From the NCBI GenBank assembly GCA_016860845.1, contig BOKF01000006.1, positions 263,983 to 327,982 on the forward strand: 64,000 nt of DNA, given 5' to 3'. The number at the start of each line of letters is the position of its first letter. The stretch's first letter is position 1. The position numbers and the translations under genes were made by a program. A model generated the notes under the pieces. That model was not told the origin of the DNA. It did not search any database and saw only the letters and a list, made by a program, of their open reading frames with translations. Below are positions 1 through 8,583 of this stretch, piece by piece. The DNA comes from Chloroflexota bacterium (GTDB taxonomy: Bacteria > Chloroflexota > Anaerolineae > 4572-78 > J111).

Positions 1-828
1 ATCCAGGCAGCCCATCGCCAGCAGGTCGTCCACCTGAGCCGCCGCTGCGATTTGAATTTGGCCAAAGGTGCGAAACAGGTTCTCTTTGTCTGCCAGCGAG
101 GCTTTCTCTTCAAGGGGTGCCCCAAAGTCTGCCAGCAGCATCCAGTACCGTTCTCGCTCAAGGCTCAGCGGCATAGGCATGTGATCAGGATAATGAGCGG
201 CCAGGCGGCTGAGGAAGGCGGCTTCATTGACAAACAAGGGCAGCGCTGCACCCGCCTTAAAATAAAAGGTGTCGGTGGCGGTCCGGGCTCGCAAGACGTA
301 TGACAGGCTCCAATTCCTGACTGGTTCAAGGGGGTCAATCACCTCATAACCCCGCCGGGCGAGTTCAGCCTTGATCCAGGCAGTGGCGGTCTTGTACCAA
401 CCCGGTCTAGCCCACGGCGGTCGTTGGGCCGGAACCTGGCCGCTTTCTACCTCGGCGAAGTAGGTTTCGATGAGGGGCCGGTGGGCCGGTGACGCCAGGG
501 GTAAATCAAGCAGACTTTCTCGCCCAATCCATTGACCCTCGACTACTGCGAAAGGTGAATGACCTTCGAGGATATAGATGGACTCCGCCCGCTGTGTCTC
601 TGAATCAGCCTGATAATAAGCCCGGCGTAAGACATTGACCTCAAGACCCAGGGCTTTCTGCAGCTCTTGTTTCAGCAAACCGGCTCGAACCCAAAGTCCC
701 CGCTCTGCGAGCCGAAACCCAGGTAAAGAGAAGCCCTTTTCATCGGGCACCATCAGGATGCGCTGTTCAGTTGGATGAGGCAGGATGCCAAAAACATCCG
801 TTTGCCATGGTAAATCTGTTTCACTCAA
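1..828 (-). CDS. Phosphotransferase (APH-fold) with NUDIX-like N-terminus, partial
   Basis: This minus-strand reading frame is open from a TTG at 826-828 to the window edge, so the C-terminus is missing. The first ~150 residues resemble a NUDIX-type fold (a segment like ILPHPTEQRILMVPDEKG). The following part looks like the N-lobe of an aminoglycoside/choline-kinase-like phosphotransferase (YVLRARTATDTFYFKA, then FVNEAAFLSRLAAHYP and WMLLADFG, the usual nucleotide-lobe pattern). The catalytic loop would lie outside the window. The start is chosen because a purine-rich AGGGGG lies about nine bases upstream and the frame closes at 859-861. The substrate cannot be inferred. Confidence 0.7.
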   Translation of the reverse strand, partial: MSETDLPWQTDVFGILPHPTEQRILMVPDEKGFSLPGFRLAERGLWVRAGLLKQELQKALGLEVNVLRRAYYQADSETQRAESIYILEGHSPFAVVEGQWIGRESLLDLPLASPAHRPLIETYFAEVESGQVPAQRPPWARPGWYKTATAWIKAELARRGYEVIDPLEPVRNWSLSYVLRARTATDTFYFKAGAALPLFVNEAAFLSRLAAHYPDHMPMPLSLERERYWMLLADFGAPLEEKASLADKENLFRTFGQIQIAAAAQVDDLLAMGCLD

Positions 829-1106
829 GAGGATATCCCCCTGTCTGGTAGATTTGCGCTATCATCGCCGATAGGACATTATAATCCTGTGTTGGCGATT
901 TGAGCCATCTGCTTGATTATTACGAGCTAAGCTTAACGGGCGAATGTCTTGGGTCTCGGCCCAAGTCAACTATGGCTTTGTCACGGTTCATCAGGGACTT
1001 TCTGGTTTGGCTGACCCAGATTGTCACGCCTCGCCTTTTTTATGGCTCTGATGATGCGCTTCTATGAGTTCCAAATGAGGAACTTTCGGAAAAGAGGAGG
1101 TAAATA

Positions 1107-1271
1107 ATGTCGCTCAAATCTATGCTCATCTTCCTTGGTTTTTGTATTGTCCTGATCGGTGCGCCCACCGGTATATGGGTGTTGGGCATATCGTCCGGGG
1201 TGAAGTCTGCTGTCCCTGGGTCGAGTACTTCACGGCTGGCCTCCGAGCAGCGCCGTTGGGCATATCCCTGA
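1107..1271 (+). CDS. Small membrane protein (54 aa), possibly frameshifted
   Basis: ATG at 1107 follows a strong GAGGAGG ribosome site. The product starts with a hydrophobic helix (about residues 6-32, LIFLGFCIVLIGAPTG) and ends at TGA 1269-1271. An overlapping +1 frame continues with another hydrophobic stretch and an acidic/basic tail ending at 1339 (GISLSLIAVLGVTAYEELA). The intact gene may therefore have been a two-helix protein that has since suffered a frameshift. No family recognised. Confidence 0.4.
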   Translation: MSLKSMLIFLGFCIVLIGAPTGIWVLGISSGVKSAVPGSSTSRLASEQRRWAYP

Positions 1272-1400
1272 GCCTCATCGCCGTCCTGGGGGTGACTGCC
1301 TACGAGGAATTGGCGCAGGCGATAAAGGAGCGGCAGTAATCACCGCCAGGGGTTGTAGGTGGCTCTTTAAGCGTAGCTGAACCGCCGGACATTAGAACGT

Positions 1401-1820
1401 ATGAAGCCAAATAAAACATGCCCTGTCGTTGTAAGACATATCGGTGGGGAGTTACAAATACTTGCCTTTCGGCATCCGGTGGCCGGTTGCCAGATTATCA
1501 AAGGGACTATTGAAAGCGGTGAGCCGGCGGCCCAGGCTGCCCTGAGAGAATTATTCGAAGAGTCAGGTATTCAGTCGGCAACCGTCATCAGGGATCTAGG
1601 GGTGTGGGAGTCAGGTTATGAAGGCCAAATTTGGTCATTTCACTTGTGTGAAGTGGATGAGCTGCCGGATGAGTGGATACATCATACCCAGGATGGGGGT
1701 GGACATGACTTCGCTTTTTTCTGGCACTCCCTCCACGAAAGTCCAAATGATGACTGGCATCCGCTGTTTAAGAACGCCTTACAATGGATACGGACGATTC
1801 TAACTCCAACTTCAATGTAA
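1401..1820 (+). CDS. NUDIX hydrolase
   Basis: A 139-residue protein with a NUDIX box at about residues 35-57: G-x5-E-x7-RE-x2-EE-x-G, visible as GTIESGEP, then ALRELFEESGI. This family hydrolyses nucleoside diphosphates linked to another moiety, using Mg2+ bound by the glutamates of the REx2EE core. The length fits a single-domain member. The flanking beta strands (HIGGELQILAFRHP before, SFHLCEVDELP after) fit the fold. The true substrate is not predictable. The gene stands alone between two unrelated small genes. Confidence 0.85.
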   Translation: MKPNKTCPVVVRHIGGELQILAFRHPVAGCQIIKGTIESGEPAAQAALRELFEESGIQSATVIRDLGVWESGYEGQIWSFHLCEVDELPDEWIHHTQDGGGHDFAFFWHSLHESPNDDWHPLFKNALQWIRTILTPTSM

Positions 1821-2024
1821 ACAGCACCGCTCCGGTCAAGCGACCGATTAATGAGAGTGTTCAATGACCATCTATCCAGATGAAGAACGTCTTTCGGATG
1901 CTCTCGTCGTAGCCGCATTTGGCCAATACTGCCCCCAGCATCCGGGGGTTAAAGTCGACCCCATTTCTCCGCTATGATATACTCCCTCAGGTAAGGAACT
2001 GATAACCCTGACAGGAGGGTGACT

Positions 2025-2576
2025 ATGGCTGTCGAAGTGGAAGAATGGGACCAGTGGCGAGCTTCCAGCCGGGCTTTGGAAACGATGCGGCACATTGCTC
2101 TGGATGCCCTGGCCTTTGCCGACAATGACGAAGCTTTTTATACTTACGCGGCTGAGCACCAGTTGACCGTCAACGAAGTCGTCTATTACCTGAATGGCTA
2201 TGAGTATGGGGGTGACGCGGGTTTAGAAGCGATCCGAAACCCCAATATAATTCCACCCGAGGTGGCCCGACAAGCTATTAAAACTGTAGCCAGGCTGCTG
2301 GATGAACATTACCAAGGGCAGTTACCCTACCGGCTGACCGATGAAGGTACGGCGGTGGGGCTATATGAGATCCAGGAGCGGCGGAACGGCGATAAGTTCC
2401 TCTTTCCCATTTGCCAGTTCCGCCTGACCTTAGCGAGCCAGCAGTGGCATCTTTACTGGATGCGCAAGTTCGATGCCTGGTGGCCCTATCCACCGCCACG
2501 GAGAGGCTCAAGATATACTATCCAAGCCAGAACACGGCAGGTGCTAGAGGATGAGGATGGCTGTTTTTGGGGATAA
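2025..2576 (+). CDS. DUF3024-like protein
   Basis: 183 residues from ATG 2025, preceded by AGGAGG at 2013-2018 with six-base spacing; a GTG at 2019 is a less likely start. The C-terminal part (LTLASQQWHLYWMRKFDAWWPY, roughly residues 130-152) resembles the DUF3024 pattern of aromatic residues, function unknown. The N-terminal half is helical, with many acidic residues. No catalytic motif is visible. It is probably monocistronic. Confidence 0.55.
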   Translation: MAVEVEEWDQWRASSRALETMRHIALDALAFADNDEAFYTYAAEHQLTVNEVVYYLNGYEYGGDAGLEAIRNPNIIPPEVARQAIKTVARLLDEHYQGQLPYRLTDEGTAVGLYEIQERRNGDKFLFPICQFRLTLASQQWHLYWMRKFDAWWPYPPPRRGSRYTIQARTRQVLEDEDGCFWG

Positions 2577-2617
2577 CCGAGGACAGCCATCGAGCAGAAA
2601 GCAAGCCCCAAGATGAT

Positions 2618-3049
2618 TCAAAGCCTATCCTGCACCGCTTGAACCAATCCCTGCGGGTCGTCTGTCCCCAGGCGATATTTCTGGCCGGTCTTCATTTGGA
2701 GTTCAACCGCCCAAAAGCCGGACACATTATACAACCAGCCGGAAGGGGTGAGATGAATACCCCAGCCATAGTACCAGGGATTCTTGACCACCCGGCACGA
2801 ACTAATATCGGCCAGCCGAAATCGCTTCTGAATAGGGCCAGGCCCAAAGCGAACGAGGAGCGCCTCATCATCGATTTCCACAGTCAGGGTCGCAAACATC
2901 ACCAGACACACCGCCAGAAAAAGCAGGACCATCAGGGCTACCCAATCGAAGCCATTTGCCAGCATCAGGCCGGTCAGGAGTAACAGCGCGGCCCCCAGGG
3001 CCACGAGGATCACGTAGCCGATTTGAGTATGGTGGTATGGTTTGTTCAT
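2618..3049 (-). CDS. Two-helix membrane protein with PH-like C-terminus
   Basis: 143 residues. Two hydrophobic segments (about residues 11-31 and 36-55) are followed by a soluble beta-rich part (VEIDDEALLVRFGPGPIQKRF, then VVKNPWYYGWGIHL and QLMKTGQKYRLGTDDP). That order matches bacterial membrane proteins with a PH-like domain of the YdbS/DUF304 type. This family assignment is by pattern only. It is convergent with the preceding plus-strand gene. Confidence 0.55.
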   Translation of the reverse strand: MNKPYHHTQIGYVILVALGAALLLLTGLMLANGFDWVALMVLLFLAVCLVMFATLTVEIDDEALLVRFGPGPIQKRFRLADISSCRVVKNPWYYGWGIHLTPSGWLYNVSGFWAVELQMKTGQKYRLGTDDPQGLVQAVQDRL

Positions 3050-3108
3050 CGCTGCTGTCCCTCACCCAATGAGATTAAAAAATCGCCTAATCCTGGCAAA
3101 AAATCCGT

Positions 3109-4209
3109 TTACTTATCGGCTGGCTGAGTAACCAAATCAAAAGAGGCAGCCGCCATCTCGGCTCCGTTAACTACTATTGAAATTTGATGCGGTCCCGGAT
3201 AATGTTGGCGGGTCGTACGATCCTCAAAAGAATGTTTCCTGGAAATCAAGTGACTGCCCGAACCAAAGAGGCCTTCCCGGATTTGAAAAACTTTGGATGA
3301 TGATTTGCCGCTGGCTTTAACAAAGTAAATCTTGTACTCCAGGCGGACCTGTTGCGGCGCTGCGGCCTCTACGCTCAGCTCAAAGCTAAAACCCAGCGTT
3401 TCACCCATGGATAGAGTCACTTTGTCCAGGGTCAGGTTGGCAAGGCTCAGATCCGTTGGACCGGCAAAGCCAAACAGCCGCAGCGCCCGCTCGTTGCCGG
3501 CTTTGAGTAGACCCCGGCAGGCGTGTTTGACAATCCAATCCGTCTGGTTGGTCAGGCCATACCAGCGTTCGCAGAGATCCAACATCAGGTCGGGATGGTC
3601 TTTAGAAATATCGTTCAAATTGTTGGCCACGCTTTTGCGCACGTAGTCCGATTCATCGGCTTTGAGTTTCTCCAAAATCGGCAAGATGAGGCTGGGGTCT
3701 TTTTTGAAGGCCGGCAGGGCCATCCCCCAGGGCAGGCGCGGGCGGCAGCCTTCGCTGGCCAGGCGGCGGAGATGATGGTTCTCGGCCTCGGCCCAGGTGT
3801 ATAGATAGGCCAGCGCTCGCTGTGGGTCTTTCAGCAGGAAAGGGCGCACCGCAAATTCGGAACTGCCTTGCTGGGTAAACACGGCCAGGGCCGGCATAGA
3901 TAAGTCCCACTCGTCCAGGCCATAACATTCCACATAATCCGGGAAGACCAGCGCATCAAACCCGTTAAAGGAGGGGGCAACCTTGACCAGAATCGCCAAT
4001 GCCTGGGGATAGTCATCCGGCAAGGTGGCCCGCAGGCAGCGCGACAGATGGCGCATTTTCGCTTTAAGTTCCCTGGTCGTCCAGGCGTCATCATAAACCA
4101 GGCGAGTGAACGCTTGTTGATCGAACTCCGGGTAGACCTGGCCGATGGCCTGGCCCAATTGTTTGACAAACGTGTTGGTAAAAAAGATGTCTTTGAGTCT
4201 TTCTGGCAT
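3109..4209 (-). CDS. DNA alkylation repair protein, AlkD-like HEAT-repeat glycosylase family
   Basis: 366 residues from ATG 4209 (GAGG eight bases upstream; a start at 4245 would add 12 residues). Helical HEAT-like repeats run through residues ~20-250, with family hallmarks such as PDYVECYG, HHLRRLASEGCRPRLPWG and ESDYVRKSVANNLNDISKDHP. AlkD-type enzymes remove alkylated bases without base flipping. The C-terminal ~100 residues form a beta-rich extension (YKIYFVKASGKSS) seen in the longer members. A catalytic residue cannot be assigned with confidence here. Confidence 0.8.
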   Translation of the reverse strand: MPERLKDIFFTNTFVKQLGQAIGQVYPEFDQQAFTRLVYDDAWTTRELKAKMRHLSRCLRATLPDDYPQALAILVKVAPSFNGFDALVFPDYVECYGLDEWDLSMPALAVFTQQGSSEFAVRPFLLKDPQRALAYLYTWAEAENHHLRRLASEGCRPRLPWGMALPAFKKDPSLILPILEKLKADESDYVRKSVANNLNDISKDHPDLMLDLCERWYGLTNQTDWIVKHACRGLLKAGNERALRLFGFAGPTDLSLANLTLDKVTLSMGETLGFSFELSVEAAAPQQVRLEYKIYFVKASGKSSSKVFQIREGLFGSGSHLISRKHSFEDRTTRQHYPGPHQISIVVNGAEMAAASFDLVTQPADK

Positions 4210-4269
4210 AATCTGATCCTCAATGTCCCATGCAGTTGCGGCCAAACGTTCAGCCCTGCCCTCAGACGC

Positions 4270-5187
4270 CTACAGTTTTGCCCATTGGTTTAACTGCTCG
4301 ATGGATGCGGTCGCACCGCCACAAACAATGACCAGAATTGATTTGAAGGGTTCAATTTCGCCCATCCGTTCGTAGACGATGGCCAGGGCGGCGCCGCAGG
4401 CTGGCTCGACCACAATTCGGTGGTCAATCATAAATTTCTGACACGCCGACACGGCGGCTTTATCCGATACGACCACATTATAAATAGGGTGTATTTTCTT
4501 ACAGTTAAAGGCATTTTCACAGATTTGCCGCGCGCCTAAAGAGGTGGCAAGGCTGGTAATGGCCGGTAATTCGATGCGTTGTCCGGCCAAAACAGATTGG
4601 GCAAAAGAGTCGGTTCCCTCTGTTTCGACGGCGATCACCGGGATATTGTGCCAATCGTTTCGATGCAACCCTTCAATGACCCCCGACAGCAACCCGCCGC
4701 CACCCACCGAAAGCACAACAGCCTCAGGTTTTATACCTGAACGGGCTATCTCATCAACCATGGTGGCATGACCCTGCCAGAGCAGTGGATCATCAAAGGG
4801 ATGAATGAAAACATCCGTTTCTTTAACCATGGATAACGCTAAAGTATTTGCTTCTTGCCATGAAGCGCCATGCACTATAATCTCTGCGCCTTCTTGTTGG
4901 ATCAACTGCTTGGCTCGTTCAGTGGTGGTTTCAGGCACAACCACGACGACGGGGATGGCAAGATGGCGTCCGGCATAGGCCACGGCAATGCCGGCATTCC
5001 CGCCCGAAGAAGAGATGAAACGCTGGGCGCCACGACGGGCGTATTCCTGGCAGGCCCGGCCAATGCCGCGAATCTTGAAAGAGCCAGGTGGTTGCACGGC
5101 TTCAAGCTTGAGCCAGATAGATCGTCCGGCTTGAAGGCTGAGGGGGTGTGATTCAAAAAATGGTGTTTCGATGTGTAATGGTTTCAT
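4270..5187 (-). CDS. PLP-dependent serine/threonine dehydratase family protein
   Basis: 305 residues from ATG 5187. Fold-type II PLP enzyme: PGSFKIRG near residue 35 carries the Schiff-base lysine, SSSGGNAGIAVA is the phosphate-side asparagine loop, and SVGGGGLLSG is the PLP-phosphate glycine loop. Overall similarity is to the short (no ACT domain) L-serine dehydratase/serine racemase type, which makes pyruvate or oxobutyrate plus ammonia. The C-terminus keeps VCGGATAS. The upstream in-frame ATG at 5244 would overlap the neighbouring kinase gene and is not preferred. Confidence 0.85.
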   Translation of the reverse strand: MKPLHIETPFFESHPLSLQAGRSIWLKLEAVQPPGSFKIRGIGRACQEYARRGAQRFISSSGGNAGIAVAYAGRHLAIPVVVVVPETTTERAKQLIQQEGAEIIVHGASWQEANTLALSMVKETDVFIHPFDDPLLWQGHATMVDEIARSGIKPEAVVLSVGGGGLLSGVIEGLHRNDWHNIPVIAVETEGTDSFAQSVLAGQRIELPAITSLATSLGARQICENAFNCKKIHPIYNVVVSDKAAVSACQKFMIDHRIVVEPACGAALAIVYERMGEIEPFKSILVIVCGGATASIEQLNQWAKL

Positions 5188-5215
5188 CCATTCTGCCTTT
5201 TTTTTGAATGAGAGA

Positions 5216-6121
5216 TCACTGATCATCAGCCAGGGCTTCGGCAATAGCCCGCCGGGCGATGCCGGCCAGAACCGGGTTGGTGTTTTGATAATAAGGCAGG
5301 GCGATCAGTCCCACGGACAGCGCCCAGCCCCGACCCCGTACCCAGGTTGCGTCATCAACAGACAGCGCGGCGCGGAAGAGGTCCCGCGTTTCAGCCGGCA
5401 GGTAAAGCCAGGCGGCCATCACGTCACAGGCGGGATCGCCCACCCCTAGACACCCGAAGTCAATGACCGCACTAAGCCGGCCTTGTACCGCCAGCAGATT
5501 GCCCGCTTGCAGGTCACCGTGGATCCAGAGGGGTGGACCGGACCAGGCGGGGGTCTGGAGAGCGGCTTCCCAAACTGCTATTGCTGCGACGGTATCAAGC
5601 GTACCATCCAGCGAGGCGATGGCCGCCCGGGTAGAAACGTCTCGCGTGGCCAGCGGCACACCCCGGAAAGAGTTGTGTGCTCCGGGAGAGGGTCCGCCGG
5701 TGGGATCAATCTGTTGTAAGGCGGTTATGAATTGGGCCAGATCAATGGCCGCCTGACCTGGATCAGCGATGCGCTCAAGGATGGCCGTCTCCCCGTCAAG
5801 CCAGCGGTAGACAGACCAGGGCCAGGGATAGCCCTCGCCGGGATTTCCTTGAGCGAGCGGCAGCGGGACAGCCAGCGGCAGGAACGGAGCTAATCGGGGA
5901 AGCCACTGCTGCTCCTTGGTCACTTGCCCGGCTGCTCCCGGAATGCGGGGGAGCCGGACGACCAGATCGGTTCCGAGCCGGTAGAGGGCGTTATCGGTCC
6001 CGGCAGAGGAGACCGGCTTGAGGGGGAGTTCGGCCCACTGCGGAAATTGAGCGGTGAGCAATCGAGCCACTAGCGAGGCGGTGATGTCCACCTCATCATC
6101 GTGCATTTTGCCGGAAGTCAT
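5216..6121 (-). CDS. Aminoglycoside phosphotransferase family protein
   Basis: 301 residues with the complete APH-type kinase signature: the catalytic loop IHGDLQAGNLL (~residues 200-210) and the metal-binding loop VIDFGCLGVGDPACD. The N-lobe has SSAGTDNALYRLG and LVVRLPR. Overall it resembles the APH(2'')/macrolide phosphotransferase-like branch, but the substrate is unknown. Its ATG shares one base with the stop of the endonuclease V gene (TGATG at 6119-6123), so the two were probably translationally coupled. Confidence 0.85.
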   Translation of the reverse strand: MTSGKMHDDEVDITASLVARLLTAQFPQWAELPLKPVSSAGTDNALYRLGTDLVVRLPRIPGAAGQVTKEQQWLPRLAPFLPLAVPLPLAQGNPGEGYPWPWSVYRWLDGETAILERIADPGQAAIDLAQFITALQQIDPTGGPSPGAHNSFRGVPLATRDVSTRAAIASLDGTLDTVAAIAVWEAALQTPAWSGPPLWIHGDLQAGNLLAVQGRLSAVIDFGCLGVGDPACDVMAAWLYLPAETRDLFRAALSVDDATWVRGRGWALSVGLIALPYYQNTNPVLAGIARRAIAEALADDQ

Positions 6122-6651
6122 CAGTTCCTTTCATCCTGGGCTGGGTTGCCCGTTCGAAGATCCCGGCAAATCAGATCCACCCGCTTGAGCAAAGTAGGCA
6201 GCCGATGCTGCCCGTGCATCCCGCGAACCCTTTCTTTTGCCTGCGTCAGATCAATGCCTACCGCCGTAACGTAGAGGGGGTTGCTGCTCGTCCCCCGATA
6301 AACTTCATAACGGGCATCGATATCTTTGAACGGCTTTTTGGCCACCCCGATCACGGCGACTTCACCATCCAAGGCGTCGTATAAATGCTTGCCCAGCCCT
6401 ACTTTTGAATGACCATCCAAAAATACATATCCATCCACGATAATACAGTCTGGTTTGAGCGCATAGTCGGCCATCAGTTTAAGCAGGCAGGGCAGTTACC
6501 GCTTGAAGAACTTTCCCGGCTCATAATCGGCCACGCCTTCCATCAAGCTGACATACTCTTCTTGAGGTGCTTCATCCGGCCAGTTTTCAAAAACAACGCC
6601 GGCGACTGTGGCCTTGTCTGCTGAATAGTGGACATCAACGGGTAAAATCAT
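6121..6651 (-). pseudogene. nfi: Endonuclease V, interrupted by an in-frame stop
   Basis: Two pieces of one endonuclease V lie in the same frame. The N-terminal part (6496-6651) has VDVHYSADKATVAGVVFENW and ends EPGKFFKR. The C-terminal part (6121-6493) reads LPCLLKLMADYALKPDC, then VDGYVFLDGHSKVGLGKHLYDAL, VIGVAKKPF and YEVYRGTSSNPLYVTAVG. Only a TAA at 6496-6498 separates them, exactly where homologues carry a glutamate codon, so a single GAA-to-TAA change explains it. Endonuclease V cuts DNA or RNA near deoxyinosine/inosine. It is probably inactive unless the stop is read through or is a sequence error. Start ATG 6651 follows AGGGA. Confidence 0.8.
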
Positions 6652-6674
6652 ACGTTCCCTGATGGAGGGACGGT

Positions 6675-7484
6675 TCACAGCTCAAACAGAGTGTAGTGGC
6701 TAAACTGGAGATAGCGGTTCATCAGAAAGGTCAGCACCTTCTTGGCCAGGATAAACTGCTCCGACAGGATGAGCAGGGTCTCTTCCACCCCCTCGCGCCG
6801 GGCTAGTTCGTGTTCCGCCGCCAGCCGGTAGAAAGCCTTGCCGTAAGCTTCATAGGCTTCCATTGTTTGGACCACTTGCCCGCGCCGCGGCCTGAGTTGG
6901 CCGCTGGCCGGGTAGCGTGTTTGGTCGTTAAGGTACTCCGGGAACATCCCGGTGAGTAGAAGACAAACCTCGGCGATACGTTTGTGAGGGGCAAAGCGAA
7001 AGGCTTCGTCCAGGGTCTGGCTGTAACGAATCATCCCCTCAATATCCAACTCGTGCGTGCGGTAGCCGCGCCAGGTCCCGGGTCGCACTTCGACCAGAAC
7101 GGTCATATGCACCAGGCGGGTAAAGGAAGCGAGCATCGTGGCCAGGTAATCCCGGATAGGTTTCTGCGCTAATAACTCAACTACCCGGTCGGCATCGAAC
7201 AGGACCACCTTCTGCCGGCCGCGCTGCTCCACGGTGAAGGCTTCCCGCTCTAGGTCACGTCGGGCTTGTCGCAATAAGAGGGTGAAGAAGAGCCAGGGCG
7301 AAATCTGGGGTAATAACTCCTTATGCTGCATCAACCGCTGGAAGAGCCGGGGTTCATCGAGCATCGTCTCCAGCCGGGTCTCATCCCCTTGCAGCTGCCC
7401 GACCACCCGTTGGGGCTGGGCGCTGCTTGGCCGGAGGGTTTCGACGATATATAACAGATCGTGTTGGTTAAGGTAAATACTCAT
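6675..7484 (-). CDS. Conserved hypothetical protein, all-helical
   Basis: 269 residues, strongly helical, without signal peptide or membrane segments. Visible pieces include LYIVETLRPSS at the N-terminus, SPWLFFTLLLRQARRDLE, and a basic SGQLRPRRGQVVQTMEAYEAYG region. I do not recognise a family or catalytic motif. It lies just upstream of the endonuclease V gene on the same strand (24-base gap between its end and that gene's start), so the two may share a transcript. Confidence 0.6.
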   Translation of the reverse strand: MSIYLNQHDLLYIVETLRPSSAQPQRVVGQLQGDETRLETMLDEPRLFQRLMQHKELLPQISPWLFFTLLLRQARRDLEREAFTVEQRGRQKVVLFDADRVVELLAQKPIRDYLATMLASFTRLVHMTVLVEVRPGTWRGYRTHELDIEGMIRYSQTLDEAFRFAPHKRIAEVCLLLTGMFPEYLNDQTRYPASGQLRPRRGQVVQTMEAYEAYGKAFYRLAAEHELARREGVEETLLILSEQFILAKKVLTFLMNRYLQFSHYTLFEL

Positions 7485-7530
7485 TCTGTCCCTTACCTCT
7501 GCTGGGTGCTTCTGTTGTACATCACTTTTC

Positions 7531-8382
7531 TCAATTTACTTCTCTGGCATCGCCGGACAGCCCAGTCAGTTGCTCACTGAGTTGCCGGAGTTGGTGGCGT
7601 GCTGCCAGGTCATAAGCCTGGGCATTGGCGCGGGACTCCTGCTGCTGATCGAAATATTTGCCGGTAACCCCATCCAAATCCGGCGAGGTAGCCAGATACA
7701 TTAGCGCGTTGACCCCATCCTCAATTGTGCTCAAGGTATAGCCAAAGGACTCATAGACCATCTTGGTATTCATCAGCGAGGCGGGATGCAGGCAGTTGAC
7801 GGTGATCTGTTCCTCTTTCAGCTTCTCGGCCAGATCAAAGGTGAACATCACCTGAGCCAGCTTGCTCTGGCGGTAGGCATTCAGCGGATCATAATGCCGT
7901 TCCAGCATCACATCGCCAAAGTCAAGAGGAACCTGGCCCGCCGAACTGACATTAATAATCCGGCTGGGCGGGGTATGACGCAGGCAGGGCAGCAAAAGAT
8001 GGGTCAGCAGAAAGGGGGCGAGATAATTCACGGCGAAACGCAGCTCGTAGCCATCCTGGCTGACTTCGCGCCTGGCCTCGCCGGATTTGCCGCCGCCAAT
8101 ACCGGCGTTGTTAATCAGCAGATCGAGGCGGGGATGCTTTGCCTGCACCGCCTGGGCCAGGCTGCGGACTTGAGCAAGGGAGGCAAAATCGGCGCGATAG
8201 GTTTCCAAGTGACTATTTCCGGTCGCGTCCCGGATCTCCTGCCGGGTCGTCTCCAGCCGTTGCGGGTCGCGGCCGTGCAAAAGGAGCGTAGCTCCCTGCC
8301 TGGCCAGGGCTAAAGCGGTCTGTTTACCGAGACCGTCTGTGGCCCCGGTGAGCAGGATGGTTTGCTGAGCTATCGGTTTCAT
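7531..8382 (-). CDS. Short-chain dehydrogenase/reductase
   Basis: 283 residues. The Rossmann cofactor motif TGATDGLGK (TGxxxGxG) lies at about residue 13, NNAG at ~90, a catalytic Ser region at VSSAGQVP, and YRQSKLAQ gives the YxxxK pair. The fold and length fit classical/retinol-dehydrogenase-like SDRs that reduce or oxidise a small carbonyl or alcohol with NAD(P). The start ATG at 8382 follows AAGGA by six bases; an adjacent ATG at 8385 is equally possible. Confidence 0.85.
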   Translation of the reverse strand: MKPIAQQTILLTGATDGLGKQTALALARQGATLLLHGRDPQRLETTRQEIRDATGNSHLETYRADFASLAQVRSLAQAVQAKHPRLDLLINNAGIGGGKSGEARREVSQDGYELRFAVNYLAPFLLTHLLLPCLRHTPPSRIINVSSAGQVPLDFGDVMLERHYDPLNAYRQSKLAQVMFTFDLAEKLKEEQITVNCLHPASLMNTKMVYESFGYTLSTIEDGVNALMYLATSPDLDGVTGKYFDQQQESRANAQAYDLAARHQLRQLSEQLTGLSGDAREVN

Positions 8383-8583
8383 CATCAATCCTTCAAAAAT
8401 AAGTGCCACGCCCTTCGGCGCACCCGAAGGGGTGGGTGTCACGTGTCAAGTGTCAGGTCGAGATTTTCACGCTTTGCGTCGATGGTGTCCCACAGGGTCC
8501 CCCAGGGGGAGGCGAGGCGCTCAGGCTACGCACTGCCGTAAGTTCGTGATGATTCCTGTAAGTCACAGGGAAATCCTCGCTGT

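Noticed and set aside
52..303. Plus-strand 83-codon frame near the window start
   Set aside because: It is the shadow of the minus-strand APH-like gene, whose N-lobe motifs are clear.
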